Shown: piece after piece, positions 48,650 through 60,038 of the stretch
Numbering within the stretch: position 1 is the stretch's first letter
Layout: each line of letters opens with the position of its first letter
Source of the DNA: Drechslerella dactyloides
Taxonomy: Eukaryota > Ascomycota > Orbiliomycetes > Orbiliales > Orbiliaceae
NCBI GenBank assembly: GCA_020064725.1
Contig: JAGTWJ010000007.1
Location: 868,001-932,000 of the forward strand
Length of the DNA: 64,000 nt
Reading direction: 5' to 3'
Translations under genes and position numbers: made by a program
Notes under the pieces: generated by a model
Told to the model about the DNA's origin: nothing
The model's input: only the letters and a program-made list of their open reading frames with translations
The model's database searches: none

Positions 48650-48855
48650 TCATAAGATATTAGCAGAAAAGTAAATCTTTTCAACTCCATCAAGATCAGA
48701 AATATCACACTGGTTACTATCCAGTAGTTCTTCACTATCTTCCCCGCCCTTGTTCTTGCGGGCATTGAAAAAGAAAAATATTTCTATAAAAATGATAGCA
48801 ATAACTATTCCACACACAATACCTATACCTATTAACTTTAATTCAACTGCTACCT
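48650..48855 (-). pseudogene. C-terminal fragment: membrane span plus acidic tail
   Basis: On the minus strand an open stretch ends at a TGA (48,652-48,650). It reads LIGIGIVCGIVIAIIFIEIF (a clear transmembrane span), then a basic stop-transfer (NARKNKG), then an acidic tail (GEDSEELLDSNQCDISDLDG). Directly upstream is TTCTTAG, which could be an intron acceptor; the frame is closed beyond it. The amphipathic, non-repetitive tail with normal base use looks like a real last exon of a single-pass membrane protein. The surrounding DNA is AT-rich and no upstream exon was found, so it is probably a gene remnant. Family unknown. Confidence 0.4.
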
Positions 48856-49380
48856 AAGAAGATAATTAACTAGTTCAGTTTTAAAACACTTCTAAAAACC
48901 TAAGAGGCCAATCTTCTTCTAGAAGTAAACAAAAGATATCTATACAATTATATCCAACTAGGTAGCACCAACCCAAAATCTAGAAGCAAACCACTATCTA
49001 AGTAGATACTTTTAAACATAGGAAAAAAGATATTTTATAGTAGTCTTATTCTAATATACAACAAATTATAGAAATAGAATTAACAACAGACAAGCACTCT
49101 GTAACCTTTAGACAACAAAAGCTGGAAAGACCCTATTAAAGACAAACAGACATATTTACCAAGCATATTATATTTTAAGGTGATGTTATATCAATTCAAA
49201 TTATAAATAATTATCAAGAACACTTAAATTTTGAGTAAACAGAAAGTTATTTATTTAACAATATATATACCAGGTATATATATATATATATAATATAATG
49301 TAAAATAAGCGGCACTTATATAATGAGACCGGTGTAGATATAGAATACAGAACAAATTTATTTAAAGAAAAGGATTTATG
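48856..49380. other. AT-rich spacer
   Basis: AT-rich, with a (TA)n run near 49,276-49,294. Nothing else is seen. Confidence 0.4.
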
Positions 49381-51830
49381 TAAATGCTTTATCAACATTC
49401 TGCAGCCTTTGTAAAGCTACCCATTCACTAAGAGGGGTTGTCTTCTTTGCAGACCGCTGGGAATGAGAAAATATCGAGGCCATGTTGCAATCCTGAATAC
49501 CGGAGGCTGCGGTCTTGGTACTTGTGTATACGCGGTGCATGAGTGCTGAATGCCGCCTTTGGCGGCGCCCGGTTTGGATTTGAGACCAGCATGAGCGTAG
49601 TGATAGTTACACAGCGAGATGTGTTGGTCCATTTGCAAAGCGCGAAAGAGCTCACTGGGCTGAACATCGCTTGAAAAACGTGGGAAAAAGAAAAAGGTTC
49701 AGGGTTGAGGTCGCATAGCCTCCGGAGGCCGCACATCGGCTTATGGTGCCCATTCGCAATTTTTTGCGGTATTGGAAAAGGTCTGGCCGGACTTTGACAT
49801 GAAGGCTGCGAAGCCCGAGGATATCGCTGTGAAGAGGATGATGAACACCATTGAGAACGTGATTACGATGGCGCAGCAGACGAGACAGCCCTGTCGTTCA
49901 AGTTAATTCGCTTATGCCGGTTCCGAACAAACTGTTCCATGCACTTGATCGCACGCCTGAAACCCCGTTTAGTTTGCTCTGTTTGTCGCGGGACCTCAAC
50001 TTTCCCTCTTCCAGCCTGGGGTGTGGGCGGCTCTCGTCTTCCGGGCAATTATCGCGTCTTGAGGAGGGGGTAGACAGAAACGCCAACTAGCCCGCTTGGA
50101 TGTGCTGGTGTGTGAGAGTGTGCGAGTGCGACTGTCCGTGCGTGGCGCTAGCGCTCATCGAATCCCTCTCGAAGTCTGATTCGCTTGCCAGCCGTGAATT
50201 TCAGCTCCACCCGTTCTGGACAGAAGCAGTTCATGGAAGGGATGGATTGCGTTATTTCCTTTTTCTCGGGCGGATGTGAGATGTCGATGCCAGCAACGCG
50301 GCGCTGCAACATTGGCTAACTTGCGGCGGCGTCCACCAGGGCTCAGCTCGCTGTCCCTGCGATCTTGCACGCTCCTCCGAGCTTGGGCCTTAGCGCTGCA
50401 TCCGAGTGTGACTCATCATTCAGTTCTTGACGGCTCCAGGTTGGAAACCTCTCACGGGCTGCATTGCATCCTAGAATATGATGGATAATTGACACGAAAG
50501 GAACGCAATCGAGATTGGGTTTCCGCTGAAAGATACATGGGACTTGCACGAGAAAAACCCAAGATACACCAATCAGAGCGCCGGTCGTCATGCAGCAAGC
50601 TGCAAGGACATAGCTGAAAAGAGCAGTCCCACTCGATGCAATGCTGCGCTATCGAATCGTTTTCGAGGCCAGCTCCTGTTGCGTCCTGTTAGGCTGCAGG
50701 ACCGGAGCGCTCGGGTGCTTAGTTTATCCAGGCCGGCAGGGGTATCATTTCAGGCCTTCATATCATAAGTGTTCCCTCAGTTAGAACAACTTTGAACCGA
50801 TAAAGTGTTGGTGCGGATATTTATATGCAACCGAGCGATCGCGAAGTGTACTTTTACAACGAGTCGTGTACGCTATGAGCTGATGCTTAATATCATTTAC
50901 TAATAGCAGAAGGAAGGCTGTGCCGAGGGTCCTGTCTGCTCGTTATTTCGAGAAAAGACTTCTCCCCTTCCCTACCTCCTTCGTCACTTTGCAAATAGCA
51001 GAATTTTTATTTTACTTTGTGCATTTTGCTTCTGCTGCTGTTGCAGTACAGCTCTGTCCTGTCGTCGCGCGGACGGTACGATACAGCACAGCAGCTCTCT
51101 CGGCCCTTTCTTTTTCTCTCGTCTCTTTTCTTCTTCTTCTCCGTCCTGCTTTCTGGTTGGGGTTTGCTTTTGCAATTTGAGATCGGTTCGGAAGGCTACA
51201 CTTCGACCTTCCCTCAAGACTCCGTAATTACAAAACCCAGCCCCCGCTTTGTCTGATTGGTCTTCAAGAGACACGCCTAACTCCCTTGGGAATACGCAAA
51301 GAATTTTCGAAAAAAGCAAGGCATCTTCTCCCTTATAAAGTACCGCCAGAACTGACTAAGCTGCTTTAGGACTTAGCGCAGCACGTTGAAAATTACTTGA
51401 ATAGGAAATCATAAGGTCATCAAGTACTTTTTGCGATCAAGTTACACAACATATCAACACATCAACGCTGTTACGCTATGGTTCACATCATGTATTTAGT
51501 TCATGACTTCACACCTTGATTGTTAGCTTCTCTCTTGAGCACCATCGGTCAAAATTTAAGATAATAGGAACTCTAGTTACTACAAAACACTTATCGTTGT
51601 TACACTCTTCTGCGCTTCCACAGTACTTAGTATCCAAACCATATATCTCCCCTATCTGAGTTAAAACCGGCTACAAAGGCTGAAGAGACAAGTATTCGAA
51701 GTTAGTGTCAAAATAGGCCAGCCACAATAGCCTGAGCGCCACAGGTGGCTAGTAAACGAAGATCATGACGTATACGCTCATTGGCTTTTGCCTCATAGAT
51801 TCTTGTATATAAACAGACCCATGCATGCGC
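49381..51830. other. GC-normal island, no confident gene
   Basis: Ordinary composition returns here. The small frames on both strands overlap one another and none has a motif I recognise. A pyrimidine-rich stretch at ~51,095-51,165 resembles fungal promoter DNA. Two GC-rich hairpins lie at 49,552-49,566 and 49,718-49,729. A coding-like fragment at 49,709-49,906 is listed separately. Confidence 0.4.
49709..49906 (+). pseudogene. Coding-like C-terminal fragment, family uncertain
   Basis: An open stretch with no start codon of its own ends at TAA 49,904-49,906. Its last part (FFAVLEKVWPDFDM, then KPEDIAVKRMMNTIENVI) has strong codon bias toward G/C third positions and balanced amino acids, which looks like real coding sequence. 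The pattern is loosely reminiscent of the end of short-chain dehydrogenases, but that is a guess. The upstream limit is only the previous in-frame stop; no upstream exon was found. Confidence 0.3.
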
Positions 51831-53480
51831 TCACATGGGATGCTGGCAGAGATCAATATACATCACGTTTTCTGACACCGACTGTAGAGATGTAGGAAGA
51901 GACCACGAAATCCATGGCATTCTCTCCACGAGCATCGTTGTATATCCCTGCAACTTGAGGAGGAGCGGAGCCCATAACCCTGTTCGTGATCCACCATATA
52001 CGCGGTAGAGCAGAATTATTAACCGGGCGTGCATCCAAAGACCCAGTTCTTCGAATACCTGCCTCACAGCGCTTAACCAAAGTCACTCAGAAGTTCTTTC
52101 ATCAGCTTCTTGTTATTGCCCAATTTTAAGGGATGTCTGTTTGATTTTTCTTAATACCGGAGAGCTTGCGCTCAGCTTCCGAGTATCAAGGTTTTCTAGA
52201 GCGAGAGCTTTGAATGATCAAGGCATCGCTGCGCATTTCGGTGACGTTGAAAGCCAGAATCGCCCCCTCGTTGGCCATTCTTTTAAGGCCTTCCAAACCG
52301 GGGGGAAGTTGAAAGGATGCGAATCCGGGTATTCTCCGGATAGCGTTTTCGACCCCCTGCAGGTCCCATTCAACGTAAAATGGACGGCGTTGAGGCGGAT
52401 GAAGTGGAAGCTTGTCCGAAAAATCACCGCTGATTAGTATAGTCGATAGCTCGTAACGTAAGCCTTCGTAGCGCTTGTGAAGCTCGGAATTGTATTCCTT
52501 GAGGGACAAAATGTCTGAAGATCTATTACCAGACCTGCCATCACTCCACGCCCAATTTCAAGGAATTTGGAGGCCTCGACAACGCTTTCTGGAGCAGAGC
52601 CTGCGGTCTTCAAAGCCAAAGCGCAGGCAATAGAGGAAAGCCCAATTACTTTTGAAAGTGCATATTCATGGCCGCGACGAGGTATATATCTAGGGCTGAC
52701 ACGTGGTAAATGGAGACAGCCTCTGACATTGCATGGGTGGCATGGGCGGCATTTTCGCGTTTGAGATATAGCATACAAAGTTGAACACCAGACTTAATCC
52801 TCGACAAGGGTGGGGCGTTAATAAGCTGAAATGATTGTCGCATAAGCAAAATAACCTCTTCAATATCTCTATTCGCTCCTAGTTTCTGGGATCTCGAGCT
52901 ATAGCAAATGGAGAGGTTCTCAAGACATCGGGCTCAGTCCAGGTTATCGTCTGGAGTGGCTGCGACAGCCTGTTTCGCTAGTCATAATGGCCTTTTTGAG
53001 GTCTTCTAGCGCTCCTAGTTGGGAGAATCTACAGCTGTACATCATTGAGAGAATGTTGAGCCGGCCTTGATATTCTCCACAGCTTGTATGGTCTACTCCT
53101 TCCCCAGCTGAATAGCTTCATTTAAGAAATCAGTTTGACCAGTGCTTTGGTGCATCATAAAAAGCCCGATCGCTGTTATTAACGTTCCATCTAGCTCATG
53201 GACAGGCATTTTGCGCAATATTCCGTGGTTGCTGTCGAAATCAATAAATATCTGGTGATAGAACCTACACCAATCGTACTATTTGATGCTTCGTTTTGTA
53301 ACAGAGCTAGCTGTTGCAAGGCGTATACTTTCTTAAAGTGGAACAATTATGCCATAAGATGTCTCCACTCAAGCCACACAATACATAATTGCCCGTGGCG
53401 GTGATGAGCGAGTGGTACCCGCTATTTAATGGCGAAAGCCCCAAGGTCTGCCCATCCATATGAGCAATAAGACCTCCTCA
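51831..53480 (-). pseudogene. TPR-CHAT protease gene, decayed
   Basis: Reading right to left on the minus strand, TPR-like units appear (LNEAIQLGKE near 53,110; RFSQLGALEDLKKAIM near 53,010; YSSRSQKLGANRDIEEVILL near 52,890). They are followed by the linker typical of fungal TPR-CHAT proteins (IACALALKTAGSAPESVVEA, then LEIGRGVMAGLVID, 52,680-52,560), and then the start of the CHAT (caspase-like) domain (GFASFQLPPGLEGLKRMANE and FNVTEMRSDALII, 52,330-52,200). After a stop and frameshift comes LPRIWWITNRVMG, then APPQVAGIY, near 51,990-51,930. At least three frameshifts are needed. In the last block a Gln stands where the family normally has the catalytic His (L-HAAG), and no catalytic Cys segment follows. 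The gene is therefore dead and truncated. Composition is normal, so decay is by indels more than RIP. Confidence 0.8.
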
Positions 53481-53897
53481 GCTATATTGTGTTAAGTTGG
53501 GCTTTCTTTACATTGCAAACCTGCCTCATTGCCTTATAATATATGCCTTGCCCGGATGTATGGAGATAACAAGACGCATGCAGTGCTAGCCCCAATGCAG
53601 CGGATTTAGCTTTCAGATTGAGGCTAGCTTGGCAGCCTTGCTTGACTGAATCCGGACAGAATGGAATCCGGACAGAATGGCATGCACAAATACAATTGTG
53701 GCTATGGCGGTTAAAAATGCACAAACCAGGGAGATCGTGTTCCCAACGCAGCCCTCGACCACGGCCTTCGTCAAACGCGAAAAATATTATCACTCGGCGG
53801 TAGACACCAGTATTGTAGAATTAAACAAGCTACCCTTCAGTGGTGTCATAGTCGTTGCTATCACAGTTACTACTGCCGTTACTGCTATAAATGTTAC

Positions 53898-53939
<42 letters not shown>

Positions 53940-56900
53940 TGCTATGACCACACCCATAACCACGCCCAAGAACATGGCTATAATAGCTATCATCACTGCT
54001 ACTATGTTCCTGTTTCTGTTGTTATTAGTATTATATTAAGTTTATTAGAAGTTTTTTATTGGATTTTCTGTTTTTTTAGATTTTTTGTTTTTTTGGATTT
54101 TTTGTCTTTTAAAAGGTTTCCTGATATAGTTGATTTTTTTTGGTATATAAGGTTTTTTGGTAGGTAGCTTTTTTGTAAAATAATTGTAGTATAAATTTTG
54201 GGATTTGGAATAGATTGAATTCTAGCTTAAGTAGATTTAGTGGAATTAATAATTATTTATAAGTATAGTTTTATAGTGTGAAAAGGTAAGAATTTAATTT
54301 TTTAAATATTTTGAATTTTTATTTAGATTTTTATAATGATTTGTTTTTAAGGGAATGTTAGTGTTTAATATAGATGATTCTGTATTTAATAAATAAGATT
54401 TTTTTTTTAGTAGATTAATTTTAGCTGGATTATATTATTATAGATCTATTAATTAGAAAAATAAGAAATAAAAACTATCTTGTTTATTTTATTTTAACTT
54501 ATAATACTATAATTTTGGTGTTTATTTGGAGAAGTAATTGGAAAGGTTTATTAGATTAGAATAGTATTCTTTAACTTACTATTTTAAACATGGCTACCCT
54601 ATCACTGGATCCAGGGTTTGATGAATTAATTCCTGCTTTATTATAGAAATGATATACTAATAGTAGCTACTGGTTAGATAAGATTTACTATCATCTTTTT
54701 ATTTATATTAACTCTTACTAATAATATTACTGCCAGTTTTGCTGGTTTAGCCACCAGTAAGACATACTATATTAACAATTAATACTATAAAGAAGTATAA
54801 AACTAAGTTTATTACTAAGTTTAGTATATAACTTAATAATCTTTGTATAAGAAGTCAATACAAATATAATACTAGGTTAACATTAGAGCCAACACTAAAG
54901 GTAATTCTTCAAAACTCTATATTAATAACCAGTATAGGGGTCTATCTTTAAATAGAATATCTTATCTAGGGGTTACTATATTAACTATTAGATTAAATAA
55001 AATAGTAAAACCTATTATTAGAATCAATATTCTAATAATATTATCTAAGGTTTCCTTTATTTAATATTTTATTTGAATTAACCACAATATTATTATTATA
55101 GTTGTATATATATATCTATTTAATTGGAAAATAGAGTGAATTTTTTTATTATTCTTCCTACTAATATTCTTATTTTTAATTTTCTTTTCTCATATACCTA
55201 CTCTTCTTCTACCTTTGATTTTTAATATAATTATTTATATATATTTTTATGGGAAATAAACCCTGGTTAAGCTTCTTCCCCTTTAAAATTTTTTTCTTTT
55301 TTATCTAAAATTTTTATAAAATCTGTACAAATAGAATTCTCTATTACAATTTTTGTTTTAATATTGTTAATTATTTATCTAGTAGTTTATTTAATATTTT
55401 TTACATAAGATACATACATTTAACGCTTTTTTTTTATTTTTTAAACAGAACAGAAAGCTATCAGGTTTCAGAACCCCAAGATAAGTTATCTCATAAACCA
55501 GACTACCATCCTTTACTTCAGCAGTAGCAATTTAAAAGATATCAGTCTAGTTTACAAGTCAACTTTCAGAATAGGTTATCTGGATTCCAAAGACACCATT
55601 TTTTCTTATAATTTTATGTATGCATCTATATATCCCTGGCACATAGTTATCCAGACATGTAGTAAGCGAAAATAGAAAAAAAAATCTTTATAATATCTTT
55701 TTCTTTAGTTTCTAATCAAAAAAACAAAAATACAAAAAAAATTACATTTAATCCCCCCCCCCCTAAAAAAAAAAAAAAAAAAAAAACCAAAGAACTAAAT
55801 AAATTTTATAAATTTTGTATATAGTTTTATCATACTATTTATAATTATTTTTAGATAAATTAAATCTTTAACCATTAATTTATTTATTTAGAAAATGGGT
55901 AATTATAATTATAATATTTTAAATTAGAATCTTAAAATAAAATTGTTTGGTAGGTTTGATATTTAAATTTTGTTATATTAAAGTTTCTATATATTTATAA
56001 TATTTATAATTATGGTATACTAATTGGGGATTATATTAGCTTATAATTATAATTAAATATATCAACAATATAAAATATAAACTCTTAAATTATATAATTT
56101 AAAAAAATATTTTTTAAATTTCTAATAAATATTTATTACTTTATACTCAAAATAACTATATATTTAAAAGGGTTGCTAACTTAGAATATATACTAAAAAG
56201 AATAAAAACTAAAGAAATCATAAGAATATATTAAATATGGTCTAGTTACTAAAGAATGGTATTCTTAGAAAATCTCCTGGAGAAAGATATTATTAAATAT
56301 TATAGCAATCTATCTATACCTATGCAGCTAAGAATGTTTGGTAAACAACTATATAGCACTTATAGTAAATTTAAGGTAGTGGATCTATTCTCTGTTGATA
56401 TGGTAGATTTAGTGGAATCTGGTTTTGCTTTGTATGGAATCACATTTTCTAGACTTAAAGAGAGACCCTAAATTGCACCGAAACAATCCTTCCGATATAT
56501 CAATCACTAAAAAAGGTTCTTTCTGAATGGTTTGTGAAATCCCACCATCCCTTACCAGATCCCGCAACGGCTGATGTTGCTATACTGAACATGATATCTT
56601 CGGATGCATTGTGCATTGTCCTTTTGATTTGATTCCCAGTGTTTCATCTTACTTGAATTATAGTTGGCAAGTATCTTGCTTGCTAACCTATGAATAAATT
56701 CCTGATAATTGTTATCTATTATATTATATTTGCCTATTTCTGTATATCCATGATCACTTGTTCACCTAGTATATAAAATAATAGATATTATTATATATTT
56801 AAAAAAGATTAATTAACCTTAGTAATTTAAGTTCTATAAATAAATATTTATTTATAATAAAAAAAAAATTTCATGATAAACCACAACTTTCTATCTCCTT

Positions 56901-58217
56901 ATTATTTATCTTAGTTTTACTAACTACTGATCTTGACACTATTTCTTTGTTCTATCCCTGAGTCTATATAGTAGAGTTATAATCTATTTCTTTATTCCTA
57001 TCTGTGAGCAAATTGTGAGAGTATTTTTAATTTTTAATACCTAGTGATTAAGTTTATCTAACCTGTGAGATCCTAGCATTAACTATTTGTTATAATCATT
57101 AGGCCACTAATAGCAATAATGGCTGATTGAACCCAAAACAAAACTTTACCCTAATAGGTGATTCCTTCTTTTTCAAATTTAGAGTTCAGATGTTAGATTA
57201 AGTAAATAACAAGTATAATATATATTAGTATTATTCTTAGAATATATATAGTTTCTTATATTTCCAATATTATAAAAATTCTATAATTCTATAATCTTAA
57301 TTTCTTAATATTTATTTCAAAGAAAAATGTCTTTGTTAAATAGAATTTTTAAATTTTATAAAACAAAAACAGAATTATAAACTAAATAGACATATATATT
57401 AATCTTTAGGTAATTAATAATATAAAAATCATAGAATATACATAACTACTAAATAATATACTATTTTTTATAAGTATAATTAACTAGAAACTAATAATAT
57501 TTAAGATAATATAATAGAAATTAGTTATTTAGAAATTTATAGTTAATATTATAACTAAAATTAACAATATTTTTAAATTAGATAAAGATATTTAATATTA
57601 TATATAATCTTAAAGCCTTTTAATTTCCATAGTTCCAGTTTTCTATCAATAATTATTAATACATTTTTCATTATTTATATAATACTTTCTTTATATTTAA
57701 TCATAGTAGAATCAAAGTAGACACCATGATAATAAACTCTGGTTATTATTTAATTTAAATAATCAACTAATAGTATTCAATCTTAGCTACCTCCTGTATT
57801 TTTAAAATAGTGAAAAAATTTAATAAGCTAGGTAATAGAATATATATATCTTTTATAAATATACATTATAAAAATCTTTAATATATATAATTAAAATATT
57901 GAGAATAATAGTAGATATTATACTACAGGCATCTACTAACTAATATTAGATTTTAAATACAAATTTAGATTATATTTGCTAGATAGCTGTAAAATTTTAC
58001 AAAAAAGTTACTATTTATATTATACCTAGATAAAATTTAATTAATATTAGTATAGTATTTTTTAAGTTTTAATACTCAATTTTATCAACTTTTATATATT
58101 TAAAGGTATAGGATTTAACTAGCTAAATTTATTTAAATACCAAATATTATTTAAATAAAAACAGTTTACTATTTTAACTCTTAATTTAAAATCACATAAA
58201 TTTCAATATATGGACTA
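53481..58217. other. Spacer grading into an AT-rich tract
   Basis: 53,481-53,890 has normal composition with no confident gene. A trinucleotide run (TAT/ATT)n lies at ~53,898-53,939, and the isoleucine-rich frames across it are artefacts. From 54,040 the DNA is AT-rich. Near 55,753-55,786 a run of 11 C is followed by T and then 22 A. A 71-codon frame at 56,256-56,471 (plus) has more balanced content than its surroundings but no motif I recognise. Confidence 0.45.
53898..53939. repeat. Trinucleotide microsatellite (TAT/ATT)n
   Basis: About 14 uninterrupted TAT/ATT units. Confidence 0.9.
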
Positions 58218-59314
58218 ACGTGTATGATAAGCGACCGGATCAGACAAGCGACCGGATCACCCCACTCAGTCAAACACCCCACCAAACACCTTTTATTTAA
58301 TATTATAATAAATATCTATTATAAAATTATAAAAAAAATACTTTAAAATAAATATATATTCAGAGAGATTAATTATCATTTTTTTAATTTTTTAATATTA
58401 ATATTAAATTAATAATAATTATTTTAAATATTATAAAAAACAACACAAACTTTTAGGTGTTTGACTGTAAATATCTAAGTAATTTATAAATAAAAACTTC
58501 TAAAAATTGAAGATATAATAAATTATTATATAATATAGGATTATAGAGAGTTTTAGTTTATTATATTAAAAATTAAGCTTAATAAAAGTGGTTAAAGTTG
58601 GTACAACACACCAACAACACACCAGCTATTTTTTTAAATAATTATATATAAAAATATTATAAAAAAAATTAAAAAAATTAATATTAGATTAAATAAGATT
58701 AAATTATAATTTTTCTAATTTTTTTTAATTTTTTTTGTCGAAAATTCAATTTTTTATAATTTTTTATAATAGAAATTAAAAATATTAATATTAAATTATA
58801 TAATATATAAAAAAATTTCAAAAAAATAAAATAATAAATTTTTAATATATTAAAATTAAACTAAATTTTTTTAAAATTTTTTTATAATATTTTTATATAT
58901 AATTTTTTAAAAAATAGTTGGATGTATTGTACCAACTTTAGCCACCTTTATAAAGCCTAATTTTTAATATAATAAGCTAGAACTCTCTATAATCTTAGAT
59001 TATATAATAATTTATTATATCTTCAATTTTTAAAAGTTTTTATTTATAAATTACTTAGATATTTACAGTCAAACACCTAAAAGTTTGTGTTGTTTTTTAT
59101 AATAATTAAAATAATTATTATTAATTTAATATTAATATTAAAAAATTAAAAAAATGATAATTAATCTCTTTGAATATATATTTATTTTAAAGTATTTTTT
59201 TTTATAATTTTATAATAGATATTTATTATAATATTAAATAAATGGTTTTTAGTGGGGTGTTTGACTGCGAGGTGATCCGGTCGCTTGTCTGATCCGGTCG
59301 CTTATCATACACGT
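58218..59314. mobile_element. Foldback transposon with Fot1/Pogo-like ends
   Basis: This 1,097 bp element is flanked by TA on both sides (58,216-58,217 and 59,315-59,316). Its ends begin ACGTGTATGATAAGCGACCG and carry two copies of AAGCGACCGGATCA, close to the repeats of the element at 35,663. Beyond the ends, about 480 bp of the left half (58,218-~58,695) is nearly the exact reverse complement of the right half (~58,835-59,314), including blocks such as CTTTTAGGTGTTTGACTG. Only the central ~140 bp is unpaired. It encodes nothing and would fold into a giant hairpin. It is probably a non-autonomous passenger mobilised by a Pogo-type transposase. The interior is AT-rich but the arms still match closely. 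Confidence 0.92.
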
Positions 59315-60038
59315 TATATAACCTAAATTTTAAATCCCCTAATTATAGAAAATTCTAAATTAGTAGATACATACATTATACACCAAAACCTTGTAGTAAT
59401 CTTACGTAACTAGCAAACACAGCTTTTCCCAGATGGCTTAGCGGTTCAGCACCCAATTTTAGACCCCTTGATTGCTCTCTTGTAAAGGGGCTAAGCATTA
59501 GAGGGATTAGCACCCTTGGCAGCGGTCTGCGGAGACAACCGACAACACCTATCACCGGCGGCCACTGTGCCGATATATATAACTTGTTGGTATCGAGGGA
59601 GAGCATTTAATTGCTTCAGACAGACATTGCCACAGGAAAGCGTACCCGTCACCCATGGCTGCGCTACCGATATCATTCGTTTTTAAAGGGGGCTCTGATT
59701 ACCCCAGATCCCACGCACGGAAGTTGCCGCAGAGCGACACATCCTTTCGGCTATGTTTTCCTGCATTAAGCTGCTTGCGCAAATGCAAAAGAGCCGCCTA
59801 GTTTGTTCTCACATAAATCAAAGTGTCAGGTTTAGCTACTCGTAACGTTTATTCTAGAAGCGTGGGCTTTATAAGCGGCGAGGGTCTAACAGCCGGCGAA
59901 CGAGTTTAGTATATCCAATACCCTGTTTTGACCAAAATCACTGGTTGGATTCGATTACTGTTCCGTTTGTTCTTACATTCGAGCCGGCTTGAACCCTCCA
60001 TTTTATATCGTACAGTTTATAATTAAATTTGTGTTGAA
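59315..60038. promoter_or_regulatory. Upstream region of the ankyrin gene
   Basis: GC-normal DNA from ~59,390 up to the start codon. No clear TATA box or factor site can be assigned. The minus-strand frames at 59,376-59,676 overlap each other and have no motif. The promoter role is inferred only from position. Confidence 0.35.

Noticed and set aside
49428..51319. Many overlapping small frames on both strands in the GC-normal island
   Set aside because: They conflict with one another, lack motifs and show no exon-like joins, except for the short coding-like piece at 49,709-49,906, which is listed with low confidence.
53677..54039. Plus-strand frame with a long isoleucine run, and its minus-strand partner
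   Set aside because: The run is the (TAT/ATT)n microsatellite read in frame. No conserved flank supports a protein.
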